Source: VYFG01 sp965248685 (GTDB lineage: Bacteria; Pseudomonadota; Gammaproteobacteria; Arenicellales; Poriferihabitantaceae). From it: a stretch of DNA of 64,000 nt. The stretch covers positions 2,542,001 through 2,606,000 of the forward strand of contig CBDFKC010000003.1 in NCBI GenBank assembly GCA_965248685.1, read 5' to 3'. Made by a program: the position numbers and the translations under genes. Every line of letters starts with the position of its first letter. Position 1 is the first letter of the stretch. The notes below the pieces were generated by a model. It was not told where the DNA came from, searched no databases, and saw only the letters and a program-made list of their open reading frames with translations. Positions 16,199-25,668 of this stretch are shown in pieces.

Positions 16199-16999
16199 CT
16201 ACGCTTTGGACCCAGTCCGACTACCATTCTTCAATACACTTAGTAAAAACAAGACACTGGCGCTGGCAACAATAGACGGACCAGCAGGCGTATCAAGAGT
16301 CAGCGACATCCACAGTCCAAGCAAGACGGATATGATGCCGACGACGCCACTGCGCCACAACATTTGCTCCGGAGAATCTGAAAACGGGCGAGCCGTTGCC
16401 GGCGGAATGATCAATAAAGAAACAATCAAAATTAATCCGACCACCTGCATTGAAACCGCCACCGCAATACTTAGTAACAATAAAAATATCAGCTGATTTC
16501 TCACCTGGTGATGGCCATCGACCGCGGCGAGATCGGGATGGATAATGGTGGAGAGCATGGGATGCCAGAGCGCTCCAAGGATGCCGCCAATTACCACCGC
16601 ACCACCCGCGATCCAGCCGATATCTATCCAGCTAATAGTTAATATATCGCCAAATAAAAATCCCATCAAGTCGACCCGAAGGCCAGGAATGAAACTCAGC
16701 GCGATTAACCCAAAGGCCAGGGAACTGTGGGCAAGGATGCCTAAAATAGTGTCATTGGCAATGGATCGATAGCGTTGCAAGATCAACAAACTCAAGGACA
16801 CAAGTATGGAAACCAGTAAAATTGCTAGCTGCAGATTGATGCCGAGAACGAATCCCAGAGCAACCCCGAGTAAGGCCGCGTGGGACAGGGCGGCACCAAA
16901 GTAGGCCATGCGCTGCCATACCACGAGGCAGCCCAGGGGGGCACTAAACAAAGCAACCAGGACCCCGCCAATAAGGGCCCGCCATATAAATTCATCCAT
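16199..16999 (-). CDS. znuB: Zinc ABC transporter permease ZnuB
   Basis: 266 aa from the ATG at 16999 (MDEFIWRALIGGVLVALFSAPLG). A longer frame from 17083 exists, but that extension is low-complexity and overlaps znuC's coding end. About eight membrane segments with the ABC-3 family hallmarks (WQRMAYFGAALSHAALLGVALG; DLAAVDGHH). The gene overlaps the znuC stop by 8 bp, so the two are translationally coupled. Confidence 0.92.
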   Translation of the reverse strand: MDEFIWRALIGGVLVALFSAPLGCLVVWQRMAYFGAALSHAALLGVALGFVLGINLQLAILLVSILVSLSLLILQRYRSIANDTILGILAHSSLAFGLIALSFIPGLRVDLMGFLFGDILTISWIDIGWIAGGAVVIGGILGALWHPMLSTIIHPDLAAVDGHHQVRNQLIFLLLLSIAVAVSMQVVGLILIVSLLIIPPATARPFSDSPEQMLWRSGVVGIISVLLGLWMSLTLDTPAGPSIVASASVLFLLSVLKNGSRTGSKA

Positions 17000-17765
17000 C
17001 CTGGCGAATATCCCCGTGAAGATTGTGCTGGTGGTCGTGATGATGGTGATAGATTCCAAGCTCGGCAGCTGCTTTCTGGCCAAATATAGCGAGATACTCA
17101 GGATGTTCCATCACCTGTTCCGGTGCCCCAGAACAGCATAAATGGCGATTCAGGCATAACACTCGGTCGGTTGCTGCCATGACGATATGCAAGTCATGGG
17201 ACACCAACAGAGTTCCGCAGTGATACTGATCCCGAATAGTTTGGATCAACTGGTAAAGATCTGCCTGTCCATTAATATCCACACCAGCGGTTGGTTCATC
17301 GAGAATCAGAATATCCGGGCGTTTAAGTAAAGCTCTTGCGAGCAAGATTCGGCGCATCTCACCTCCTGAGACACGATGCATGGATACCCTCAACAACTCA
17401 TTTGCGCCCACCAGATTTAGCATCTCGATTAATTCTGGGTCCCCTGCCTTGCTGGCTAACTGCAGGAATCGCTTCACGGTAAGCGGCAAAGTCGGATCGA
17501 GAGTGACGCTTTGTGGTACATAACCGATGCGTGCCGACGGGTTGCGTAATACCTGCCCTCTATCAGGTTTAATAATATCCAGTGCGGTTTTGATCAGGGT
17601 ACTTTTGCCCGCCCCATTGGGACCGATAACCGTAACAATTTCTCCGCGATGTAAGGTCAGATTTATCCGCTCTATGATTGGCGTATTTCCGCTGTTGACG
17701 GTCACGTCGACCAATTCCAATAACTTGTCCGCCGGTAATTTGGTATCAGGTTGATCTACTGGCAT
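16992..17765 (-). CDS. znuC: Zinc ABC transporter ATP-binding protein ZnuC
   Basis: The ATG at 17765 is preferred over the GTG at 17774, giving 257 aa. Walker A GPNGAGKST, ABC signature RVSGGEMRR, Walker B ILILDEPTAGVD and a switch histidine in LLVSHDLH are all intact. The C-terminus is histidine-rich (IYHHHHDHQHN), as in other ZnuC proteins. It overlaps the zur stop by 10 bp, so zur, znuC and znuB form one operon. Confidence 0.94.
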   Translation of the reverse strand: MPVDQPDTKLPADKLLELVDVTVNSGNTPIIERINLTLHRGEIVTVIGPNGAGKSTLIKTALDIIKPDRGQVLRNPSARIGYVPQSVTLDPTLPLTVKRFLQLASKAGDPELIEMLNLVGANELLRVSMHRVSGGEMRRILLARALLKRPDILILDEPTAGVDINGQADLYQLIQTIRDQYHCGTLLVSHDLHIVMAATDRVLCLNRHLCCSGAPEQVMEHPEYLAIFGQKAAAELGIYHHHHDHQHNLHGDIRQDG

Positions 17766-18241
17766 GTGGAACACAGTCCGGTAATTTCGACGGTTTGGCC
17801 TGACACTTTAAAACCGCTTTTACTCGCTTGTCGATGGATCGCGTCGTTGATCAGGGCTGAATCGCTCAACTCAGCAACCTGATCACAACCCGAACAGATC
17901 ATAAAGTGGCTGGTGTGGTCAGGTTCAGGATGGTCGCATCCGACAAAGGCGTTGAGAGATTCAATGCGGTGTACTAGATTATTATCAAGTAAAAAATCGA
18001 GTGCCCGATAAACCGTCGGCGGTTCGGCGTTTTCCTTTTCCCGACGCAGCTGTTTTAACAGATCGTAGGCGGCGACCGGTTTGTGATTAGACCAGACTAG
18101 CTCTAGCACCCGTTTTCGTATGGCGGTAAATCGAAGACCATTTTGCTCGCACAGATTCTGGGCGTTTTTGACTGCGCGATTAATACAGACAGTATGATTG
18201 TGACTGGTCTTGAACGGCCCTCTGTTGGATCCCTGTTTCAT
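17756..18241 (-). CDS. zur: Fur-family zinc-responsive repressor Zur
   Basis: 161 aa. A winged-helix DNA-binding region (EPPTVYRALDFLLDNNLVHRIESLNAFVGC) is followed by the HPEPDHTSHF metal site and two cysteine pairs, C116/C119 (ICSGCD) and C157/C160 (LCSTCQ). The HPxxxHxxHF / CxxC arrangement is characteristic of Zur rather than ferric Fur. It is the first gene of zur-znuC-znuB and divergent from znuA, so it autoregulates the locus through the operator in between. Confidence 0.93.
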   Translation of the reverse strand: MKQGSNRGPFKTSHNHTVCINRAVKNAQNLCEQNGLRFTAIRKRVLELVWSNHKPVAAYDLLKQLRREKENAEPPTVYRALDFLLDNNLVHRIESLNAFVGCDHPEPDHTSHFMICSGCDQVAELSDSALINDAIHRQASKSGFKVSGQTVEITGLCSTCQ

Positions 18242-18284
18242 GTTGTTATGAGTTGTCGGCAGTGCATTTTATCGTATGATTACA

Positions 18285-18321
18285 ATGATAAAGTGATGAT
18301 ATAATATATCAATTTTATCAT
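18285..18321. promoter_or_regulatory. Nested palindromes, probable Zur operator
   Basis: An inner palindrome TGATATA-A-TATATCA (18297-18311) is nested within outer arms ATGATAAA (18285-18292) and TTTATCAT (18314-18321). The right outer arm overlaps the znuA ATG. The AT-rich dyad in the divergent zur/znuA spacer is where a Zur box is expected and broadly resembles the gammaproteobacterial one (TGTTATA-N-TATAACA type). Two overlapping sites are possible. Confidence 0.7.
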
Positions 18322-19273
18322 GAATATTTGCTACTCAGGGACGCTAAGAACCTTCTGGGTACTACTTTTAACTCTGTTTATCAATGGGCAAGTCCAGGCG
18401 GGACTAAAGGTCGCGGCCTCGATTCCTCCGATTCATTCATTGGTGGCAGGAGTCATGCAGGGCGTATCCACACCGGATTTACTGATCCATGGTAGCCAGT
18501 CTCCCCACGTCAGTTACCTGTCGCCATCCACGGTACGAAAGATAGCAGATGCCGATCTGGTCGTATGGGTTGGTCCCCAACTTGAAGTGTCTCTCAGCAA
18601 AGCAATGGATCGGATAGATCACCACTCAAGGTTAACCTTGCTGGAAGTTGAAGAAATCAGACTACATAAAACACGGTCTGGTGGAATATGGAATGATCAT
18701 TCTTTAGTCGACAGTGAACAATCGGATCCGGCTGCTCAATCTGAATATTTCAATGTCGACCCACATATTTGGCTGTCCATAGAAAATGTGAATGCAATTA
18801 TCGCCACGCTCGCCGACCGCCTGGTCAAATTGGATCCTGGCAATACCCAACAGTATCGTAATAATTCGATTCAGATGCTGGCCCGGGTTGCTTCTGTTCG
18901 GCAACGAGTTGCTCCAGACTTGAAGCAACTAGAAAACCGGCACTGGCTGGTTTTTCACGACGCGTTTCAATATTTCGAATCCGAACTTGGTATGGGAGCA
19001 ATTGGTGCAATTACGATTAATCCTGAACGTCCACCAGGCGCCAAACGGATTCAATTATTGCGTAATCTAATTGTGTCACGCAATATCCGGTGCGTCTTCA
19101 CCGAGCCCCAGTTTAGTCAGAAAGTCATGGATACCATTGTCGAGGACACCGATGCGATAATCTCAATTGTAGATCCGCTTGGAAGTGAGCTGCCTCCGGG
19201 CCCCGATCTCTGGTTTGATATATATGCCAACCTTGTCACCAGTCTCATTGATTGCGTGACTAAAACGCGGTAA
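18320..19273 (+). CDS. znuA: Zinc ABC transporter substrate-binding protein ZnuA
   Basis: 317 aa with a signal peptide (FWVLLLTLFINGQVQAG). Zinc-ligand positions are recognisable: SPHVSYLSPS, VDPHIWLS and LVFHDAFQYFE, as in the E. coli ZnuA family. The usual His/Asp-rich loop is short (around residues 118-135). No Shine-Dalgarno is seen because the operator covers the translation start. It binds periplasmic zinc for ZnuBC. Confidence 0.93.
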   Translation: MNICYSGTLRTFWVLLLTLFINGQVQAGLKVAASIPPIHSLVAGVMQGVSTPDLLIHGSQSPHVSYLSPSTVRKIADADLVVWVGPQLEVSLSKAMDRIDHHSRLTLLEVEEIRLHKTRSGGIWNDHSLVDSEQSDPAAQSEYFNVDPHIWLSIENVNAIIATLADRLVKLDPGNTQQYRNNSIQMLARVASVRQRVAPDLKQLENRHWLVFHDAFQYFESELGMGAIGAITINPERPPGAKRIQLLRNLIVSRNIRCVFTEPQFSQKVMDTIVEDTDAIISIVDPLGSELPPGPDLWFDIYANLVTSLIDCVTKTR

Positions 19274-19304
19274 AAAACCGGTTCTCCACATAACTATTTT
19301 ACTC

Positions 19305-20165
19305 ATGCATTGGTCATCAAGAAGAGAACAATTTCGCAATCAGCTCAATAGTGGAGATTGCGTTTATCCGGGCTCGGTATTTGATCCAATATCTGCCCGC
19401 ATCGCCCAGGATCTTGGTTACGAAATAGGAATGTTTGCCGGCTCAGTAGCGTCATTAACCGTGCTTGGTGATCCTGATCATATTGTGCTGACGCTAAGTG
19501 AATTTGCCGAACAGGCTTATCGCATCAACCGATCCAGTGAATTGCCGTTGCTGGTAGACGCGGATCACGGCTATGGCAATGCGTTAAACGTGAAACGTAC
19601 CGTTGAAGAGCTTGAAACTGCCGGAGTTGCTGCTCTTTCTATCGAAGATACATTGCTACCGCGCCCATTTGGCTCGGAAGGAAAAACCAGTTTGGTTTCC
19701 ATCGCCGAGGGAGTTGGCAAGATGCGTGCAGCAGTTGCGGGTCGCCAGGACCCCGACCTCTTTATTGCTGCTCGCACCAGCGCGGTTTCTATTTCTGGTC
19801 TTGAGGATGCTATGTGCCGAATTGAGGCATACCAGGAAACTGGGGTCGACGGTATTTTTCTCATCGGCGTTAAACAACGAGAGCAGCTGGAAAAGATATC
19901 TTCTGTGTGTCGACTACCTCTGATATTGGGTGGGGCGGGTCCCGATGTGCTTGATCTCGAATTTTTAAGCGCGATGGGTGTGGGCGTATGTTTGCGTGGG
20001 CATGCGCCTGTGATGGCCGCTATACAGGCAGTTTATGACACTTTGAAAGCGCTGCGAGAAGGCGCATTACCAACAGATTTGAATACTGTGCCAGATAAAG
20101 AGTTGATCAAAAAATTGACCCGGAATGTGGAATATGATCAGTGGATAAAGGAATTTCTCGACTGA
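19305..20165 (+). CDS. PEP mutase / isocitrate lyase superfamily protein, oxaloacetate decarboxylase-like
   Basis: 286 aa. The motifs SVFDPISARIAQDLGYE, VDADHGYGNALN and SIEDTLLPRPFG closely follow Pseudomonas PA4872-type oxaloacetate decarboxylase. It lacks the KKCGH signature of isocitrate lyase/methylisocitrate lyase. Its likely reaction is oxaloacetate to pyruvate and CO2, or a related alpha-keto diacid. It follows znuA by 31 bp on the same strand but is functionally unrelated to zinc. Confidence 0.82.
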   Translation: MHWSSRREQFRNQLNSGDCVYPGSVFDPISARIAQDLGYEIGMFAGSVASLTVLGDPDHIVLTLSEFAEQAYRINRSSELPLLVDADHGYGNALNVKRTVEELETAGVAALSIEDTLLPRPFGSEGKTSLVSIAEGVGKMRAAVAGRQDPDLFIAARTSAVSISGLEDAMCRIEAYQETGVDGIFLIGVKQREQLEKISSVCRLPLILGGAGPDVLDLEFLSAMGVGVCLRGHAPVMAAIQAVYDTLKALREGALPTDLNTVPDKELIKKLTRNVEYDQWIKEFLD

Positions 20166-20201
20166 TGCCATAAATTAAGGCGTAGTTTCAGCATTTCCGA
20201 A

Positions 20202-21101
20202 TCAGGTTGGTTTTTCTGAGGGTGAAGCACTCTGCTTATCGAGCAGAATAATTACATTACCCAGGATAGCGAGTCCCAGGCCAGCGGTGGCAATAAAAGT
20301 CCATTGATAGCCTTCCAGAAAGGTTGAAATCAGCAGTGCAACAATCGGGAACAGGACCATGGCATAAGAGGCACGTGCGGCTCCCATCCGTCCCACCAGA
20401 GTAAGAAAGAATCCAAAACCAAGGACAGACGCAAAAACCGCCAACCATACCAGGCTGCCCAAATAAACCGGACTCCAGTCGAATCGAAGTTCGATACCCG
20501 TAATCAGGATATATCCCAGCATCCAAATCGCTCCCCAGGTCATTCCCCAGGCATTGGTCTGTAGAACCGGGTAGCGTTGCCGCTGAAAACGGGCCGAGCT
20601 GATCATGCCGATAGACGCGCAAAATGTGCCCAGCAAGGCAAGCCCAATACCTTTGAAGGTTTGGTCAGACCATACCAATTGTCCGATCTCAGGAGCAAAT
20701 ACCAGGGTGATACCGGAAATTCCGATTAGCGCTCCCAATAGCATTTTTGGTGTAATGGAGTCCTTGAGCACTATATATCCGTTCACCATATTAAATATTT
20801 GCACGCAACTAAAGACCACCGAAATCAAGCCGGTGGTGAGAATCCCCGACGCGTAGTAGATTGCAATAAAATTCAGGTTAAACAGAAACAGTCCGATAAA
20901 TGCGAATCGCATATGATCCGAAAACCCGTACCTCAGAGTTTTCTTCCGGATGATGCAATACACCAGCAAAATTAACGAAGCCAGGATAAACCGATACAGC
21001 ACCGACGCCTGGGGCGCGACTTCGCCAAGTTGTAATTTGATGGCAAACCACGACGATCCCCAAACCAGAATGGTCAGCAGGTAAAGCATGATATTGGGCA
21101 T
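20202..21101 (-). CDS. DMT superfamily transporter (EamA domains)
   Basis: 299 aa, about ten membrane segments in two EamA repeats. It opens IMLYLLTILVWGSSWFAIKLQLGEVAPQASVLYRF, a classical RhaT/EamA start. The charged tail follows GLAILGNVIILLDK. Substrate unknown. It converges with the oxaloacetate-decarboxylase-like gene and faces away from the broken aldo/keto reductase. Confidence 0.9.
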   Translation of the reverse strand: MPNIMLYLLTILVWGSSWFAIKLQLGEVAPQASVLYRFILASLILLVYCIIRKKTLRYGFSDHMRFAFIGLFLFNLNFIAIYYASGILTTGLISVVFSCVQIFNMVNGYIVLKDSITPKMLLGALIGISGITLVFAPEIGQLVWSDQTFKGIGLALLGTFCASIGMISSARFQRQRYPVLQTNAWGMTWGAIWMLGYILITGIELRFDWSPVYLGSLVWLAVFASVLGFGFFLTLVGRMGAARASYAMVLFPIVALLISTFLEGYQWTFIATAGLGLAILGNVIILLDKQSASPSEKPT

Positions 21102-21268
21102 TGGTTAATGACGCTGTTGAAAGCGCCGGATCATATCGCATAGCTATAACAATGCGCGTGTTGGTACGGATAATTTTAGTCTGGTTCCCCTATCTAATAC
21201 CTGTTCCGCATGGCATTGAGTAATTATGTGATAATTATAATTCCACAATAAAAATGTTTTAATCAGTC

Positions 21269-22253
21269 ATGCAATTCAAACCGTTGGGGCGCACAGGTGT
21301 CCACGTCTCTGAACTATTGTTTTGGCAGTATGTCATTTGGCGGAGATGCCGATGTCGCTGAATCTGCCAGGATGTATAAAACCATTCGGGACTACGGGAT
21401 TAACTTTATCGATTGCGCAAACGCTTATTCGGCAGGGGAGGCTGAACGAATTCTCGGCAGACTCATCGCTGGAGAACGAGATCAACTTGTGATCACTTCT
21501 AAATTCGCTATGGCTGCCGGAGATGGTATTAATGATCGCGGTGCCAGTCGCCGACATATCAAACAGGCTGTTGAGGCGAGTTTAAAGCGGTTGGGTACCG
21601 ACTATGTCGATATTTTGTTTACCCATCGGTGGGATCCCTTCACACCTCTGGAACAGACTCTGCGCGGGCTCGAGGACCTGGTAAGAGAGGGTAAGGTACT
21701 CTATCTTGGTGCGAGTAATTATTCTGCCTGGCAGGTTGCCAAGTTCCTGGGAATATCCCAAACCTATGGCTGGACCAGGTTTGATGTGATTCAGCCAATG
21801 TACAATCTGGTTAAAAGACAGGCAGAATCTGAGATTCTGCCCCTCGCTTTATCCGAACAACTGGGTGTGATTTCGTATGGCCCTGTGGGTGGTGGGTTGT
21901 TAAGTGGGAAATACACATCGGATAAAAGCCCGGAGGATGCGCGACTGGTGAAGAATGACGAATACCAGGCGCGTTATGCTGAACCCTGGGTGTATCGCAC
22001 TGCTGAACAATTCTGTGCTATGGCAGCGGAGTTGAATGTTCATCCCGTAAGTCTGGCGGTTGCCTGGGTCCAATCCAACCCAGCAATTACCTGCCCGATC
22101 ATCGGGGCAAGAAATGTTGAACAATTGTTGCCTTCGTTGCGGTCACTGGATGTGGATATGAATGTTGAATTAAGAGACCGAATCAGTGATCTATCGCGGG
22201 AGCCTGCATTGGCCACAGACCGGCTTGAGGAGCGAACACTGGGCACTGGATAG
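21269..22253 (+). pseudogene. Aldo/keto reductase, single-base frameshift near the N-terminus
   Basis: A normal family start (MQFKPLGRTGVHVSEL) is encoded from ATG 21269, but the frame is lost at about 21316-21318, where one extra T separates CTA from TGTTTTGGC. Without that base the reading would be SEL-CFGSMSFGG, a standard AKR N-terminus. The rest (21297 to 22253, 318 aa if begun at GTG) is intact, with YSAGEAE, TSKFAMAAG, FTHRWDP and GASNYSAWQ. It belongs to the AKR group of NADPH-dependent carbonyl/aldehyde reductases. Either a real decay event, an assembly error, or translation from the internal GTG. Confidence 0.8.
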
Positions 22254-22402
22254 TGACTCAATTCATTGTAGCCTGCGGCGGTATCTGCGGGCTCGCTACA
22301 GTGCTGGAACTTGCACGCCATGGGTTTGCTTCCTTGGTTCTGGATCGGCTTGGTCAAACAGTTAAATCCTCCAAGTTTTGGTGGGTGCCGCCTGGTCCAT
22401 AG
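22253..22402 (+). pseudogene. Remnant of an FAD-dependent oxidoreductase N-terminus (49 codons)
   Basis: A short frame from GTG 22253 to TAG 22402 reads FIVACGGICGLATVLELARHG followed by FASLVLDR, which is a Rossmann beta-alpha-beta motif with two glycines replaced by cysteine. It stops after 49 residues and nothing downstream continues the domain. The GTG overlaps the last base of the reductase stop. It is best read as a decayed fragment of a flavoprotein oxidase or monooxygenase; a chance reading frame is unlikely given the motif match. Confidence 0.6.
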
Positions 22403-22463
22403 TTCGACCTATCCCGAAGTATTTAGCTTTTGCTATCCGTAGGCTAAGGGATTTCTACCAGAT

Positions 22464-23372
22464 TTGTTTCCCATGAAATTGACCAGGCTTTCTACCGAAT
22501 ACGCTCTGCTACTTGTTCTGGCAGTTTTATGGGGCTCTTCGTATTTATTTATCAAAGTCGCGCTATCGACCATTCCACCTTTCACATTAATTGCTATCAG
22601 GGTAACTATCGCCGCAATTATTTTAGGCGCGGTCATGGGAATGACGAAGCGTAAACTGCCTACTGACTGGGCAACCCGGGGACAATTATTGATCCAGTCA
22701 TTTTTTAATTGTATCGGTTCCTGGACGCTGCTGGCTTGGGGGCAACAATTTGTTGATAGTGGTTTGGCCGGTGTTTTGAATTCTACCTCGCCATTGTTCG
22801 TATTTGTAATTACCTTTTTTGTTAGTCGCCACGAATCTCTGGGAAGGGCCAAACTCGCGGGTGCAATGGTTGGATTGGGTGGCGTAATCTTGATAACCGG
22901 TACCGAGGCTCTGGAAGCTATAGGGGATCAGCTGTTTGCACAGCTGGCGATACTTAGCGGAGCAATTCTTTACGCTTGCGCCGCGATATACGGTAAACGG
23001 TTTTCCAACTTACCTCCATTGGTAACGGCAACCTCGACAATGCTCTGGGCGGTAATATTGCTGGTGCCCGTAAGTTTGATTTTCGAGCAGCCCGACTGGG
23101 CCGGGATATCTATGGAATCCATCGTTGCTTTGTTGATTCTCTCTGTATTCTGTACCGCCGGCGCAATGATGATTTACTTTAGATTGGTTTCCACTCTTGG
23201 ATCCCTGGGTGTGGCCAGTCAGGCATATTTGAGAGCAGGCATCAGCGTTTTACTGGGATTCCTGTTTCTGGGAGAAACTTTTGACTGGTTAATTCTAATC
23301 GGACTGATGGCAGCGATCATCGGTGTAGTCGCGATCAATCACCCAACGAAACCGGATAAAATAGAGCGCTAA
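22464..23372 (+). CDS. DMT superfamily transporter (EamA domains)
   Basis: 302 aa, ten predicted membrane helices in two EamA repeats: EYALLLVLAVLWGSSYLFIKVALSTIPPFT, SGLAGVLNSTSPLFVFVITFF, and a C-terminal AGISVLLGFLFLGETFDWLILIGLMAAIIGV. A conserved start (ATG after a short leader). Substrate unknown; the exporter type is typical of amino acid or metabolite efflux. Followed by DUF3604 on the same strand 43 bp later. Confidence 0.9.
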   Translation: MFPMKLTRLSTEYALLLVLAVLWGSSYLFIKVALSTIPPFTLIAIRVTIAAIILGAVMGMTKRKLPTDWATRGQLLIQSFFNCIGSWTLLAWGQQFVDSGLAGVLNSTSPLFVFVITFFVSRHESLGRAKLAGAMVGLGGVILITGTEALEAIGDQLFAQLAILSGAILYACAAIYGKRFSNLPPLVTATSTMLWAVILLVPVSLIFEQPDWAGISMESIVALLILSVFCTAGAMMIYFRLVSTLGSLGVASQAYLRAGISVLLGFLFLGETFDWLILIGLMAAIIGVVAINHPTKPDKIER

Positions 23373-23415
23373 CTCGCCATTCTACTGACAAAAAAATTCA
23401 CTGCACTAGTTATTT

Positions 23416-25668
23416 ATGTCTCACTCTAGCTATCTTCCCGAGAGAATGGGGACTGCTACGGTTACCCCTGAAGGAAAATTTGAAGCAGGTTCGTATCAGG
23501 AGTTTACCGTTACTTATACCGCGGGGTACTTTGGTATTGACGATACCGGCTCGCTAAAAATTGTTCACAGGTTTGCGTCGGATATGGGTCGCCCACAATT
23601 TAGTAACCCTGCCGGACCAAATTTCACCACGGTTGAGGCCAGCAACGGTGCTGTGCTACATGTTGAATACGATATGAAAAGGAATGTCAGGCCGTGGGAT
23701 AAGACTTTATATATTAAGGTGGTAAGGGGATTCCTTCGCGAAGGAGATCAGATTCTGGTGCGCTTTGGTGATCGCCGTCAGGGATCTCCGGGCATTCGTT
23801 TGCAATCATTTTGTGAATACACTTTCGAGTTTAGGGTGTTGGTCGACGCGATCGCTACCTATCAGTATGTTGAGTTACCAGATCAACCAACTATCACCAT
23901 CGTCCCCGGCCCATCCAATCTGCTCAAGGTGATCATGCCAACCAGTCGTGTGGTAGATCAACCGTTTAGCCTTTTCGTCAAGTCCGAAGACAAATGGGGA
24001 AACCCATCGGACCAATGTGATCAGGCATTCAGGCTACAGGCAAATCTTGGGGTTGCTGGGCTTCCTGAAACCATCTCCCTCGAACCCGGAAAATTTTCAC
24101 TGACCATGGATAATTTGTCGGTTGGAGCACCCGGAGATCTCTGGATCGAACTCCTCGACGAGCACGGGGTTTCAGTGGCCCGATCGAATCCAAATAAAAT
24201 AGTGAGGGACTCTACATTATTGCCATATTGGGGTGATTTACATGGTCAATCAGAGGAAACCATCGGGACTAATTCAGCCTGGGACTTTTATCAGTTTGCC
24301 CGGGATAAAGCGTTTCTTGACGTATGTGTACATCAGGGAAACGATTTTCAAATTACCAATGGGTTTTGGCAATGGCTCAATGAATTGTCGGCGGAATTTA
24401 ATCAGGACCATCATTTTGTCGTGTTTCCGGGTTGGGAATGGTCCGGGAATACTGGGCTTGGCGGAGACCGCAATGTTCTGATGATGGAGGAAGGCAGACA
24501 AATCCATCGTTCTTCACATGCGCTGGTAGAGGACTTGTCGGATCTTGATACCGATGCTAATTCAGCTGCAGATTTATTTGAGGCAATAAAAAACGAGGAC
24601 TGTGTCGTGTTTGCCCATATTGGCGGGCGTTACGCCGATATCAAAGTGGCCCATGATCTGAGACTGGAGCGTGCAGTGGAAGTACATTCTGCTTGGGGAA
24701 CATTTGAATGGCTGGTCCACGATGCTTTTGAGCAGGGGTATCGGGTTGGCATTATGTCGAATTCTGATGGTCATAAAGGCAGACCTGGTGCCAGCCATCC
24801 GGGGTCCACTAAATTTGGCGCCTACGGAGGGTTAACCTGCATGCTTGCTCCTGAATTGACCCGGGCGGGAATTATGCAGTCGCTGCGTAAACGTCATCAC
24901 TATGGAACCACCGGTTGCAGGATGGTGCTGGATACCAGGGTTAAATTCGACGTTCCGGCGAGGCTATATGACGAAGATCCTAATCTTGGGCTTTGTGATT
25001 CTCGCCAGGCCAAGGAAGCCATGATGGGCGACATAGTGGGGACCAGTCAGAGTTCTGTTAAATTTTGTTTCAGTGCGATTGCCAGTGCACCAATCGAGAG
25101 AATCGATATTCGCAATGGACTGGACACTGTGGAAGTTTACCGCCCTTATAGCAAAAGTGAACTGGGTAATCGGATAAGGGTTATCTGGGAGGGATCTGAG
25201 TACCGAGGACGCGGTCGTGAAACCGTCTGGGATGGATCGGCCAGTATTAGCGGTAACAGCTTTACCCGGGTCACTCCTATCAATCGATACAATCTCGACA
25301 AACGGTTCGATCTGGTATCAGCGAATCACTTGGAATGGGCCGCGTTGACCACCGGTGGTTTTGGCGGATTCGACGCCTGGCTGGATAACGACGCCGGGTC
25401 GTTAAATATCGATACCGCATTGATTCAACGGGAAATTAAGATCAGCGATATCGGTTTGGATGAACTTGTTTTCGCCAATGGTGGCATCGATCGCCGTATC
25501 CGTATTTTTCGTCTGCCCGAGGTAAACACGGTGGAATCGGTTGTTCTGGAGCGGGAAATTACCCTAGCTCAGGGCCGGGACAATCCACTTTACCTGCGTA
25601 TCACCCAGGAGGATGGCCACTATATCTGGTCCAGCCCAATCTATTTATTTAACGATAAGCTTGTGTAG
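23416..25668 (+). CDS. DUF3604 / PHP-like metal-dependent protein
   Basis: 750 aa without signal peptide. The N-terminal 250 residues look beta-sandwich-like. The central region (about 270-480) holds WGDLHGQSEETIGTNSAW, VCVHQGNDFQ, FPGWEWSG, FAHIGGRYAD, VEVHSAWG and SNSDGHKGRPGA, a chain of His/Asp motifs that matches the PHP-like DUF3604 domain. It is probably a metal-dependent hydrolase of unknown substrate. The stop codon lies inside a sequence resembling the end of the MITE-like element at 40692. Confidence 0.82.
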   Translation: MSHSSYLPERMGTATVTPEGKFEAGSYQEFTVTYTAGYFGIDDTGSLKIVHRFASDMGRPQFSNPAGPNFTTVEASNGAVLHVEYDMKRNVRPWDKTLYIKVVRGFLREGDQILVRFGDRRQGSPGIRLQSFCEYTFEFRVLVDAIATYQYVELPDQPTITIVPGPSNLLKVIMPTSRVVDQPFSLFVKSEDKWGNPSDQCDQAFRLQANLGVAGLPETISLEPGKFSLTMDNLSVGAPGDLWIELLDEHGVSVARSNPNKIVRDSTLLPYWGDLHGQSEETIGTNSAWDFYQFARDKAFLDVCVHQGNDFQITNGFWQWLNELSAEFNQDHHFVVFPGWEWSGNTGLGGDRNVLMMEEGRQIHRSSHALVEDLSDLDTDANSAADLFEAIKNEDCVVFAHIGGRYADIKVAHDLRLERAVEVHSAWGTFEWLVHDAFEQGYRVGIMSNSDGHKGRPGASHPGSTKFGAYGGLTCMLAPELTRAGIMQSLRKRHHYGTTGCRMVLDTRVKFDVPARLYDEDPNLGLCDSRQAKEAMMGDIVGTSQSSVKFCFSAIASAPIERIDIRNGLDTVEVYRPYSKSELGNRIRVIWEGSEYRGRGRETVWDGSASISGNSFTRVTPINRYNLDKRFDLVSANHLEWAALTTGGFGGFDAWLDNDAGSLNIDTALIQREIKISDIGLDELVFANGGIDRRIRIFRLPEVNTVESVVLEREITLAQGRDNPLYLRITQEDGHYIWSSPIYLFNDKLV

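Noticed and set aside
22264..22300. Hairpin TGTAGC...GCTACA as a small RNA or terminator
   Set aside because: The stem is imperfect, no T-run follows, and the same bases encode the flavoprotein remnant.
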